Shown here piece by piece: positions 43,607 to 51,259 of a stretch of 64,000 bases of DNA; the first letter of the stretch is position 1; the number at the start of each line of letters is the position of its first letter. The stretch spans positions 23,979 through 87,978 of the forward strand of contig NZ_LT607426.1 of NCBI RefSeq assembly GCF_900095225.1, read 5' to 3'. Source of the DNA: Pseudomonas sp. UMAB-08. GTDB lineage: Bacteria; Pseudomonadota; Gammaproteobacteria; Pseudomonadales; Pseudomonadaceae. The position numbers and the translations under genes were made by a program. The notes under the pieces were generated by a model. The model saw only the letters and a list, made by a program, of their open reading frames with translations. It was not told where the DNA came from and did no database searches.

Positions 43607-44178
43607 GTCAGCTCACTGTTTTGCGCGCGGCCAGCTACCCGCGCATGCCGTGGAAAAACGGCGGTGGCAGTACAGAGGAAATCACTCGCGATGCGGGTGT
43701 TGGCCTCGACGGCTTCGGCTGGCGCCTGTCGATTGCCGACATCGCCGAGTCGGGCGGTTTCTCCACCTTCGCTGGCTATCAGCGAATCATCACCGTGCTC
43801 CAAGGCGCGGGCATGACCCTGCACGTGGACGGTCAAACCACTCGGCCCCTGCTGCCCATCGACCCGTTCGCTTTCAGCGGCGAAAGCCAGGTGGCCTGCA
43901 CGTTGCTCGGTGGCGCCATTCGTGATTTCAACCTGATCTATGCACCGGATCGTTACACCGCTCGCCTGCAATGGATCGACAGCCCGCAGCGGTTTTTCAC
44001 CTCGGCAGGCACTGTGCTGGTGTTCAGCGTGGCAGAGGGCTTGAGCGTCAGCGTAGGGAGCACCACCGAAATACTGGGCAAGCATGACTGCCTGCAACTG
44101 GACGGTAACAGTGAACTGCTGGAAATCTCGGTCAGCGGCTCATGCTGTTTGATTGAACTGACAGCGACTGATCGGTAG
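43603..44178 (+). CDS. hutD: HutD family protein
   Basis: HutD is a cupin-like cytoplasmic protein of 191 aa found in hut loci; it limits or tunes hut expression in P. fluorescens rather than catalysing a pathway step. Typical N-terminal block: YPRMPWKNGGGSTEEITRD. Later blocks are FSTFAGYQRIITVLQGAGM and FNLIYAPDRYTARLQ. The ATG overlaps the hutC stop (ATGA), so hutCD is one unit. Its stop codon lies within a terminator stem. Confidence 0.94.
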   Translation: MSQLTVLRAASYPRMPWKNGGGSTEEITRDAGVGLDGFGWRLSIADIAESGGFSTFAGYQRIITVLQGAGMTLHVDGQTTRPLLPIDPFAFSGESQVACTLLGGAIRDFNLIYAPDRYTARLQWIDSPQRFFTSAGTVLVFSVAEGLSVSVGSTTEILGKHDCLQLDGNSELLEISVSGSCCLIELTATDR

Positions 44179-44196
44179 AGCGCCCCTCTACCGTTT
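44173..44196 (+). terminator. Terminator of hutCD containing the hutD stop codon
   Basis: CGGTAGAG (44173-44180) pairs with CTCTACCG (44186-44193) over the loop CGCCC, then TTT. The TAG stop of hutD (44176-44178) is in the left arm. Confidence 0.7.
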
Positions 44197-44222
44197 CGCT
44201 TCGCGCACCCTCCTCTCGCAAA

Positions 44223-44267
44223 TTGTTACCAAACGCCCCAATACCGCGCAAAACCGCCTCGTAACAA
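44223..44267. promoter_or_regulatory. Possible CbrB activator site pair for hutU
   Basis: TTGTTAC (44223-44229) and GTAACAA (44261-44267) form an inverted pair 31 bases apart. CbrB, the sigma-54 activator of hut genes, is known to use TGTTAC/GTAACA half-sites. They sit about 115-155 bp upstream of the -24/-12 element, a normal enhancer distance. Assignment is inferred. Confidence 0.5.
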
Positions 44268-44379
44268 CAGCCCCACGTCCTGACAGAAAAAATCTCATCT
44301 TTTTTTCGTATCCGCCCAGCCCTTCTATTTCGAGGCTCACAGCGGTTTTAAAGATTTATTGCCGACCCGCAAAGCGAGT

Positions 44380-44395
44380 TGGTCTTCCGATTGCA
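44380..44395 (+). promoter_or_regulatory. Sigma-54 promoter of hutU
   Basis: TGGTCTTCCGATTGCA keeps TGG at -24, TTGCA at -12 and exact GG-N10-GC spacing. It points towards hutU, and transcription should start near 44406, within the HutC operator. hutU transcription by sigma-54 with CbrB is known in P. fluorescens. Confidence 0.7.
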
Positions 44396-44399
44396 TATG

Positions 44400-44413
44400 C
44401 TTGTATGTACAAG
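44400..44413. promoter_or_regulatory. HutC operator at the hutU start site
   Basis: CTTGTATGTACAAG is an inverted repeat (CTTGTA-TG-TACAAG) with the TGTA-N2-TACA core. It begins five bases after the -12 element, so bound HutC would block the start of transcription. Confidence 0.85.
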
Positions 44414-44577
44414 TAAAGATGTGTGCGCAGGAGAGAGCCGGTAACCACCCCAGCCCCCGTGCACATGCCTTGCCCCATTTACCTGCTAAACCTGTTTCGT
44501 CTGTTTCGAGATGCTCGACACAGGCCTGCTTGCCCACTGCCTGGGCTGGTTTGGATTGATCGCTGAGGAGTTTTTTC

Positions 44578-46278
44578 GTGACTGAGAATACCCAACACTG
44601 GACCCCGGGAAACTGGACCAAACACCGTGACGTCGAAGTCCGCGCTGCCCGTGGCACCAAGCTGACGGCTAAAAGCTGGATGACCGAAGCACCGCTGCGG
44701 ATGTTGATGAACAACCTCGACCCCGAAGTCGCCGAAAACCCGAAAGAACTGGTGGTTTACGGTGGCATCGGTCGCGCCGCGCGCAACTGGGAGTGCTACG
44801 ACAAAATCGTCGAAAGCCTGACCAACCTGAATGACGACGAAACCCTGCTGATTCAATCCGGCAAACCGGTCGGCGTGTTCAAGACCCACAGCAACGCCCC
44901 GCGCGTCCTGATCGCCAACTCCAACCTGGTACCGCACTGGGCCAGTTGGGAACACTTCAATGAACTGGATGCCAAGGGCCTGGCCATGTACGGCCAGATG
45001 ACTGCGGGCAGCTGGATCTACATCGGCAGCCAGGGCATCGTTCAAGGCACCTACGAAACCTTCGTCGAAGCCGGTCGCCAGCACTACAACGACAACCTCA
45101 CCGGTCGTTGGGTACTGACTGCGGGTCTGGGCGGCATGGGTGGCGCTCAGCCATTGGCTGCAACCCTGGCCGGTGCTTGCTCGCTGAACATCGAATGCCA
45201 ACAGGTCAGCATCGATTTCCGCTTGAACAGCCGTTATGTCGATGAGCAAGCCACCGACCTAGACGACGCTCTGGCCCGCATCGCCAAATACACCAAGGAA
45301 GGCAAGGCAATTTCCATTGCCCTGCTCGGCAACGCGGCTGAAATCCTGCCAGAGCTGGTCAAGCGCGGCGTGCGCCCGGACATGGTTACCGACCAGACCA
45401 GCGCCCACGATCCGCTCAACGGCTACCTGCCAATAGGCTGGACCTGGGAAGAGTACCGCGCTCGCGCCAAGACCGAGCCTGCTGCAGTGGTCAAAGCCGC
45501 CAAGCAATCAATGGCTATACACGTCAAAGCCATGCTCGACTTCCAGAAGATGGGCATTCCGACCTTCGACTACGGCAACAACATCCGTCAGATGGCCAAA
45601 GAAGAAGGCGTGGAAAACGCCTTTGATTTCCCAGGCTTCGTACCGGCTTACATTCGTCCACTGTTCTGCCGTGGCGTAGGACCGTTCCGTTGGGCGGCGC
45701 TGTCGGGCGATCCGCAAGACATCTACAAGACAGACGCCAAGGTCAAGGAACTGATCCCGGACGACGCCCACCTGCACAACTGGCTGGAAATGGCCCGTGA
45801 GCGCATCGCCTTCCAGGGTCTGCCAGCCCGTATCTGCTGGGTTGGCCTGGGCCAACGCGCCAAGCTCGGTCTGGCGTTCAACGAAATGGTCCGCAGCGGC
45901 GAGCTGTCGGCGCCGATCGTGATTGGGCGTGACCACCTGGACTCCGGCTCGGTCGCCAGCCCGAACCGCGAAACCGAAGCGATGCAGGATGGCTCCGATG
46001 CCGTGTCCGACTGGCCATTGCTCAATGCTTTGCTCAACACCGCCAGCGGCGCGACCTGGGTGTCCTTGCACCACGGCGGCGGCGTCGGCATGGGCTTCTC
46101 TCAGCATTCAGGCATGGTGATTGTCTGCGACGGCACCGATGAAGCGGCCGAACGCATCGCCCGCGTGCTGCACAACGACCCGGCCACCGGCGTCATGCGT
46201 CACGCGGATGCGGGCTATCAGATCGCGATCGATTGCGCCAAAGAACAGGGCCTGAACCTGCCAATGGTTAACCGCTGA
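44578..46278 (+). CDS. hutU: Urocanate hydratase
   Basis: HutU adds water to urocanate to give imidazolonepropionate, using tightly bound NAD+ as electrophile. It has 566 aa from GTG 44578, with GAGGAG upstream. Family blocks include YGGIGRAARNWECYDKI, NAD-binding GLGGMGGAQPLAATLAGA, DQTSAHDPLNGYLP, the Cys-containing FCRGVGPFRWAALSG, and near the C-terminus WVSLHHGGGVGMGFSQHSG. The N-terminus has a short polar extension (TENTQHWTPGNWTKH). A REP repeat and a transporter remnant separate it from hutH. Confidence 0.98.
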   Translation: MTENTQHWTPGNWTKHRDVEVRAARGTKLTAKSWMTEAPLRMLMNNLDPEVAENPKELVVYGGIGRAARNWECYDKIVESLTNLNDDETLLIQSGKPVGVFKTHSNAPRVLIANSNLVPHWASWEHFNELDAKGLAMYGQMTAGSWIYIGSQGIVQGTYETFVEAGRQHYNDNLTGRWVLTAGLGGMGGAQPLAATLAGACSLNIECQQVSIDFRLNSRYVDEQATDLDDALARIAKYTKEGKAISIALLGNAAEILPELVKRGVRPDMVTDQTSAHDPLNGYLPIGWTWEEYRARAKTEPAAVVKAAKQSMAIHVKAMLDFQKMGIPTFDYGNNIRQMAKEEGVENAFDFPGFVPAYIRPLFCRGVGPFRWAALSGDPQDIYKTDAKVKELIPDDAHLHNWLEMARERIAFQGLPARICWVGLGQRAKLGLAFNEMVRSGELSAPIVIGRDHLDSGSVASPNRETEAMQDGSDAVSDWPLLNALLNTASGATWVSLHHGGGVGMGFSQHSGMVIVCDGTDEAAERIARVLHNDPATGVMRHADAGYQIAIDCAKEQGLNLPMVNR

Positions 46279-46289
46279 TCGCATAAACC

Positions 46290-46383
46290 TGTGGGAGCGG
46301 GCGTGCAACTAAGCGCCCCGCTGCGAAGGCGTCTGGCCTGATACACCGAGCCGACCCTTTCGCAGGCAAGCCTGCTCCTACAG
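46290..46383. repeat. REP-type inverted repeat after hutU
   Basis: TGTGGGAGCGGGC at the left and GCAGGCAAGCCTGCTCCTACA at the right are inverted relatives, with GCGCCCCGCTGCGAAGGCG between. It belongs to the same family as the elements at 12132 and 25115. Confidence 0.7.
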
Positions 46384-46416
46384 AGATCTTCGCATTCCCC
46401 CATAGAAGGTGGTCGC

Positions 46417-46757
46417 ATGGCTGTTCCAAATGATCGTGGTGCAAACAAATCAATGATCGAAAGGCGTTCGATCGATTACATCCCCGACGGGGAAAGACAT
46501 GGTCGTCTGTTCAGTCAATTTACGTTGTGGTTGGGTGCCAACCTGCAAATCACTGCGATTGTCACCGGGCATTGGCCGTGGTGCTGGGCGATACCGATAT
46601 ATCCTGGATCATTGGTCTGGTGGTGCCTGCCGTCGCGTACTACCTGATCGCCAAGAAATGGCACAGCGCGATCCCAGATCGCCTGATTTTGCCGGTAGAC
46701 AACGACACGGCCGAAGGAATGCCATCGGATTTGCGATCCCAGGCCGCACTGAACTGA
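46417..46757 (+). pseudogene. Remnant of an NCS1-type (purine/cytosine permease-like) hut transporter
   Basis: Only the two ends of a membrane transporter gene remain. From ATG 46417 the first ~50 residues are a clear NCS1 permease N-terminus (IERRSIDYIPDGERHGRLFS, FTLWLGANLQITAIVTG). At about 46569 one base is missing (GGGCA where a GGGGCA-type reading would continue), shifting the frame. In the new frame ALAVVLGD runs directly into the C-terminal end of the same family (TDISWIIGLVVPAVAYYLIA, KKWHSAIPDRLILPVDND) and a stop at 46755. About 380-400 central residues are absent. In P. fluorescens the gene at this place encodes the urocanate transporter, so that is the likely ancestor. No functional product is expected. 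Confidence 0.85.
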
Positions 46758-46966
46758 CGGTCGCCAATGCACTCGTTAGTGGGAGAGACCGTGAACACTG
46801 AAGCGCGGCGATCCTCAAGAACAATGAATACCTACAGCCGATGTTCGCGAACTTATTGTGAACACCGCCTTTCCAAGATAGCCGATGCACACGCCCACAA
46901 GGCCCAGCCGACAAGCGTTGGCTTCAAGCAGCCGGCATTAATCAACACCCACAAGGGAGTATGAAT
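46758..46966. other. Unassigned 209 bp between the transporter remnant and hutH
   Basis: No gene is supported. A short open frame starting at 46767 has no family resemblance. One other frame reads AAILKNNEYLQPMFANLL then a stop near 46860, which might be the tail of another lost gene, but I cannot identify it. The hutH ribosome site GGGAG is at 46955-46959. Confidence 0.4.
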
Positions 46967-48499
46967 GTGACTGAGTTAAACCTGACCCCCGGCCAACTGT
47001 CCCTGGCGCAACTGCGAGCGATTTACCACCACCCGGTAACCCTTCGCCTGCATGAAAGTGCCTCGCAACAAATTGAAAACAGCGTGGCCTGCGTCGAGCA
47101 GATCCTCGCCGAGAACCGTACCGCCTACGGTATCAACACCGGCTTCGGTCTTTTGGCGTCGACGCGCATTGCCAGCGAAGACCTGGAAAACCTCCAGCGC
47201 TCGCTGGTGCTGTCCCACGCAGCCGGGGTCGGCCAGCCGATCAGCGATGAACTGGTACGCCTGATCATGGTGCTCAAGGTCAACAGCCTGAGCCGTGGTT
47301 TCTCGGGCATTCGCCGTCAGGTGATCGACGCCTTGATCGCGCTGATCAACGCCGAGGTTTACCCGCACATTCCGCTCAAAGGCTCGGTCGGCGCATCCGG
47401 TGACCTCGCACCGTTGGCGCACATGTCCCTGGTATTGCTCGGCGAAGGCAAAGCCCGTCATAAAGGCGAATGGCTGCAAGCGACTGACGCCCTGGCCATC
47501 GCCGGGCTGAAACCCCTGACCCTGGCGGCCAAGGAAGGTCTGGCGCTGCTCAACGGCACCCAGGTCTCCACCGCGTTTGCCCTGCGTGGCCTGTTCGAAG
47601 GCGAAGACCTGTTCGCCGCCGCGCTGTCTTGTGGCTCTTTGACGGTCGAAGCGGTGCTGGGTTCGCGCGCGCCGTTCGATGCCCGGATTCATGCCGCTCG
47701 CGGTCAACGCGGACAAATCGACGCCGCCGCCTGCTACCGCGACCTGTTGGGCGAAAGCAGCCAGATCTCCAACTCCCACATCGACTGCGACAAGGTTCAA
47801 GACCCGTACTCGCTGCGCTGCCAGCCGCAAGTCATGGGCGCATGCCTGACCCAACTGCGTCAGGCCGCTGAAGTGCTGGCCGTCGAATCCAACGCCGTTT
47901 CCGACAACCCACTGGTGTTCGCTGCTGAAGGCGAAGTGATCTCGGGCGGTAACTTCCACGCTGAACCGGTCGCCATGGCGGCGGATAACCTGGCCCTGGC
48001 CCTGGCGGAAATCGGCGCCCTCAGCGAGCGTCGCATCTCGTTGATGATGGACAAGCACATGTCGCAACTGCCGCCGTTCCTGGTGGCCAATGGCGGCGTG
48101 AACTCCGGTTTCATGATCGCGCAGGTGACTGCGGCCGCATTGGCCAGCGAGAACAAGGCATTGGCCCACCCGCACAGCGTCGACAGCATCCCGACCTCTG
48201 CCAACCAGGAAGACCATGTGTCCATGGCCCCCGCTGCCGGCAAGCGTCTGTGGGAAATAGCTGAGAACGTTCGAGGCATTCTCGCCGTAGAATGGCTGGC
48301 GGCCTGTCAGGGTCTGGATTTCCGCGATGGCCTGAAAACCTCGCCCAAACTCGAACAAGCCCGCGCCGCTCTGCGCAGCAAAGTGCCGTTCTACGATAAG
48401 GACCGCTTCTTCGCGCCGGACATCGAAGCCGCCAGCCAATTGCTGGCATCCAACTGCTTGAACACGCTGGTGCCCGCCAATCTGTTGCCAAGCCTGTAA
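46967..48499 (+). CDS. hutH: Histidine ammonia-lyase
   Basis: HutH deaminates L-histidine to trans-urocanate, the first step of degradation. The start is set at GTG 46967, giving 510 aa like the P. putida enzyme; the ATG at 46961 is only one base from the GGGAG ribosome site, whereas the GTG is seven bases away. The ASG triad forming the MIO cofactor lies in GSVGASGDLAPLAHMS at about residues 143-145. Other blocks are YGINTGFGLLAS, QDPYSLRCQPQVMGA, SGGNFHAEPVAMAADNLAL and TSANQEDHVSM. Intact despite the damaged gene upstream. Confidence 0.97.
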   Translation: MTELNLTPGQLSLAQLRAIYHHPVTLRLHESASQQIENSVACVEQILAENRTAYGINTGFGLLASTRIASEDLENLQRSLVLSHAAGVGQPISDELVRLIMVLKVNSLSRGFSGIRRQVIDALIALINAEVYPHIPLKGSVGASGDLAPLAHMSLVLLGEGKARHKGEWLQATDALAIAGLKPLTLAAKEGLALLNGTQVSTAFALRGLFEGEDLFAAALSCGSLTVEAVLGSRAPFDARIHAARGQRGQIDAAACYRDLLGESSQISNSHIDCDKVQDPYSLRCQPQVMGACLTQLRQAAEVLAVESNAVSDNPLVFAAEGEVISGGNFHAEPVAMAADNLALALAEIGALSERRISLMMDKHMSQLPPFLVANGGVNSGFMIAQVTAAALASENKALAHPHSVDSIPTSANQEDHVSMAPAAGKRLWEIAENVRGILAVEWLAACQGLDFRDGLKTSPKLEQARAALRSKVPFYDKDRFFAPDIEAASQLLASNCLNTLVPANLLPSL

Positions 48500-48527
48500 A
48501 TCACTGCCGAACCTGGACGGGTTCGTT

Positions 48528-48580
48528 ATGGGAGAAGTGCTGCGAACCCGGAGGCCGGGATTCGCACCACTTCTCGCCAT
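48528..48580 (+). promoter_or_regulatory. Long hairpin between hutH and the permease gene
   Basis: ATGGGAGAAGTGCTGCGAAC is mirrored by TTCGCACCACTTCTCGCCAT around CCGGAGGCCGGG, giving a stem of about 20 bp with few mismatches. It stands directly before the permease ribosome site and has no T-run, so processing, stability or attenuation is likelier than termination. Confidence 0.6.
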
Positions 48581-48582
48581 AC

Positions 48583-48593
48583 AACAAAAATAA
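48583..48593 (+). promoter_or_regulatory. Candidate Crc/Hfq target at the permease ribosome site
   Basis: AACAAAAATAA fits the AAnAAnAAnAA pattern and directly abuts the AAGGG ribosome site of the permease. Binding by Hfq/Crc would block translation when preferred carbon sources are present. Inferred from motif and position. Confidence 0.5.
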
Positions 48594-48603
48594 GGGATGC
48601 GAT

Positions 48604-50022
48604 ATGAAGCAACACCCAACCGGCCTGACGCGTGGACTCTCCGCTCGGCACATTCGATTCATGGCCCTTGGCTCAGCCATCGGCACCGGCTTGTTCTACG
48701 GTTCCGCGTCAGCGATCCAGATGGCGGGTCCAGCCGTGTTGCTGGCCTATCTGATCGGTGGCGCAGCGGTGTTCATGGTCATGCGCGCCCTCGGCGAAAT
48801 GGCCGTGCATAACCCTGTCTCTGGCTCGTTCGGCCAATACGCCAGCACGTATCTCGGGCCCATGGCAGGCTTTGTCCTGGGCTGGACCTACGCCTTTGAA
48901 ATGATCATCGTCTGCCTCGCCGACGTGACCGCATTCGGTATTTACATGGGGTTCTGGTTCCCCGATGTGCCGCGCTGGATCTGGGTGCTGAGCATCGTAT
49001 TCCTGATCGGCGCGCTCAATCTGTGCAGCGTCAAAGTCTTTGGTGAAACAGAGTTCTGGCTGTCACTGCTCAAGGTCAGCGCCATCGTCGCGATGATCCT
49101 CGGCGGCCTGGGCATCATGCTGTTTGGCATCAGCTCGTCCGGCGCCTCCACGCCTGAAACAGTCGCTGGCATCAGTAATCTCTGGGCTCATGGCGGCTTC
49201 ATGCCCAACGGGATCGGCGGCCTGATCGCCTCGTTCGCGGTGGTGATGTTTGCCTTCGGCGGCATCGAAATCATCGGTATCACGGCCGGCGAAGCCAAAG
49301 ACCCGCAGCACGTGATCCCCCGTGCGATCAATGCCGTGCCATTGCGCATTCTGTTGTTCTACGTGCTGACGCTGTTCGTGCTGATGTCGATCTACCCTTG
49401 GCCACAGATCGGCACCCAAGGCAGTCCGTTCGTGCAGATTTTCGACAAGTTGGGCATTTCCTCGGCCGCGACCATTCTCAATATCGTGGTGATTTCAGCT
49501 GCAGTATCGGCGATCAACAGCGACATTTTCGGCGCCGGACGCATGATGTATGGCCTCGCCGAACAAGGCCAGGCGCCAAAAAGCTTTGCCCGACTGTCGC
49601 GTCAGGGCGTGCCATGGATGAGCGTGCTGGTCATGGGCGCATCCCTGCTCGGCGGCGTGGTCCTCAACTATGTGATCCCGGAAAACGTGTTTCTCATAAT
49701 CGCGTCCATCGCGACCTTCGCCACGGTCTGGGTCTGGCTGATGATCCTGTTTACGCAGGTCGCCATGCGTCGTTCAATGGACAGCAAAGAGGTCGCGCAA
49801 CTGAAGTTTCCGGTGCCGTTCTGGCCCTATGCCCCGGCCGCCGCAATCGTGTTCATGCTGTTCATTTTTGGCGTGCTGGGTTACTTCCCGGACAGCCGCG
49901 CGGCACTGATCGTTGGCGCGGTATGGATCGTGCTGCTGGTGATTGCCTACCGGATCTGGGTCAAACCGGGCACACCCAAGCCGCGATTGGTGTCCGAACC
50001 TTCTCCCTTCTCACCTCACTGA
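48604..50022 (+). CDS. hutT: Histidine permease of the APC (amino acid transporter) family
   Basis: This is an inner-membrane proton-driven amino acid transporter of 472 aa with about 12 helices. The N-terminal block GLSARHIRFMALGSAIGTGLF, followed by FYGSASAIQMAGPAVLLAY, is characteristic of the AAT group (ProY/HutT-like). Conserved downstream are GGIEIIGITAGEAKDPQ and INSDIFGAGRMMYGLAEQGQAP. Its place between hutH and hutI points to histidine as substrate. An AAGGGATGCGAT ribosome site precedes the ATG. With the NCS1 gene broken, it is the only intact transporter in the locus. Confidence 0.92.
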   Translation: MKQHPTGLTRGLSARHIRFMALGSAIGTGLFYGSASAIQMAGPAVLLAYLIGGAAVFMVMRALGEMAVHNPVSGSFGQYASTYLGPMAGFVLGWTYAFEMIIVCLADVTAFGIYMGFWFPDVPRWIWVLSIVFLIGALNLCSVKVFGETEFWLSLLKVSAIVAMILGGLGIMLFGISSSGASTPETVAGISNLWAHGGFMPNGIGGLIASFAVVMFAFGGIEIIGITAGEAKDPQHVIPRAINAVPLRILLFYVLTLFVLMSIYPWPQIGTQGSPFVQIFDKLGISSAATILNIVVISAAVSAINSDIFGAGRMMYGLAEQGQAPKSFARLSRQGVPWMSVLVMGASLLGGVVLNYVIPENVFLIIASIATFATVWVWLMILFTQVAMRRSMDSKEVAQLKFPVPFWPYAPAAAIVFMLFIFGVLGYFPDSRAALIVGAVWIVLLVIAYRIWVKPGTPKPRLVSEPSPFSPH

Positions 50023-50037
50023 CCTCGGAGGCCGTAG

Positions 50038-51243
50038 ATGAAAACGCTCTGGCAACACTGTCACGTTGCGACCATGGCGCAAGGTAAGTACTCGATCATC
50101 GAGGAGGCCGCGATCGTGACGTCAGGCGAGCACATCGAGTGGATCGGCCCGCAGGCTGAACGACCCGCGCACGACTATGCCAGCGTCGTCGACCTGGGCG
50201 GTGCCTGGGTCACGCCAGGCCTGATCGACTGCCACACGCACACGGTTTTTGGCGGCAACCGCAGCGGCGAGTTCGAGCAGCGCTTGCAAGGTGTGAGCTA
50301 CGCAGAGATCGCGGCGGCCGGTGGCGGCATCGCCAGCACCGTGCGCGCCACCCGTGCCGCCAGCGAAGATCAACTCTTCGCCAGTGCAGAGCAGCGGCTC
50401 AAGCGCTTGCTCAGCGACGGTGTGACCACGGTGGAAATCAAATCCGGCTACGGCCTGGACCTGGCCAGCGAACGCAAGATTCTGCGGGTGATTCGCCGGC
50501 TGGGTGCCGTGCTCCCGGTCACGGTGCGCAGTACGTGCCTGGCCGCCCACGCACTGCCGCCGGAATACGCCAACCGCGCTGACGACTACATCGACCATAT
50601 CTGCAACGAGATGTTGCCAGCACTGGCGGCGGAAGGTCTGGTGGACGCGGTGGATGCGTTCTGCGAGTACCTGGCGTTCTCGCCCGCGCAGGTTGAGCAG
50701 GTGTTTATCACTGCGGCTCAATTGGGCCTGCCGGTAAAACTGCATGCCGAGCAGCTGTCATCGCTGGGCGGCTCCAGCCTCGCGGCGCGCTATCACGCGT
50801 TATCGGCGGACCATCTGGAGTTCATGACCGAAGACGATGCCCTCGCCATGGCAGCGTCTGGCACCGTCGCAGTGCTGCTGCCGGGGGCCTTTTACTTTCT
50901 ACGGGAAACCCAATTGCCACCCATGGACGCGCTGCGTAAACACGGGGTCAACATCGCGATAGCCACCGACCTGAACCCCGGCACCTCGCCGGCCCTGTCG
51001 TTACGCTTGATGCTGAACATGGCGTGTACGCTGTTCCGTATGACCCCGGAAGAAGCCCTGGCGGGCGTCACCCTCAACGCGGCTAAAGCGCTGGGGCTGG
51101 GCGATACCCATGGTTCGCTGGAAGTGGGCAAAATCGCCGACTTCGTGGCGTGGAAGATTGAACGGCCAGCGGACCTGGCTTACTGGCTGGGCGGCGATCT
51201 GGACAAGCGGATCGTGCGTCACGGCGTTGAATCACTGGTTTGA
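50038..51243 (+). CDS. hutI: Imidazolonepropionase
   Basis: HutI hydrolyses 4-imidazolone-5-propionate to N-formimino-L-glutamate. It has 401 aa, an amidohydrolase with the metal pair His66/His68 in GLIDCHTHTVFGGNR. Other blocks are YAEIAAAGGGIASTV, VEIKSGYGLDL, KLHAEQLSSLGGS, and the metal Asp in IAIATDLNPGTSP. GGAGG precedes the ATG. It is 15 bp after the permease gene, and hutG follows after 16 bp, so all are in one operon. Confidence 0.97.
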   Translation: MKTLWQHCHVATMAQGKYSIIEEAAIVTSGEHIEWIGPQAERPAHDYASVVDLGGAWVTPGLIDCHTHTVFGGNRSGEFEQRLQGVSYAEIAAAGGGIASTVRATRAASEDQLFASAEQRLKRLLSDGVTTVEIKSGYGLDLASERKILRVIRRLGAVLPVTVRSTCLAAHALPPEYANRADDYIDHICNEMLPALAAEGLVDAVDAFCEYLAFSPAQVEQVFITAAQLGLPVKLHAEQLSSLGGSSLAARYHALSADHLEFMTEDDALAMAASGTVAVLLPGAFYFLRETQLPPMDALRKHGVNIAIATDLNPGTSPALSLRLMLNMACTLFRMTPEEALAGVTLNAAKALGLGDTHGSLEVGKIADFVAWKIERPADLAYWLGGDLDKRIVRHGVESLV

Positions 51244-51259
51244 TACTCAGGAGGTAGGT

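Larger units (their letters stand above)
44179..44577. other. 399 bp control region between hutD and hutU
   Basis: No gene is seen here. In order the region contains the hutCD terminator, a spaced inverted TTGTTAC/GTAACAA pair, an AT-rich tract (AAAAAATCTCATCTTTTTTT at 44287), a -24/-12 promoter, and a HutC operator. About 160 bp of untranslated leader precedes hutU. Confidence 0.75.

Noticed and set aside
46976..48619. 547-codon open frame antisense to hutH
   Set aside because: hutH is clearly the real gene on this stretch; the antisense frame is a composition shadow.
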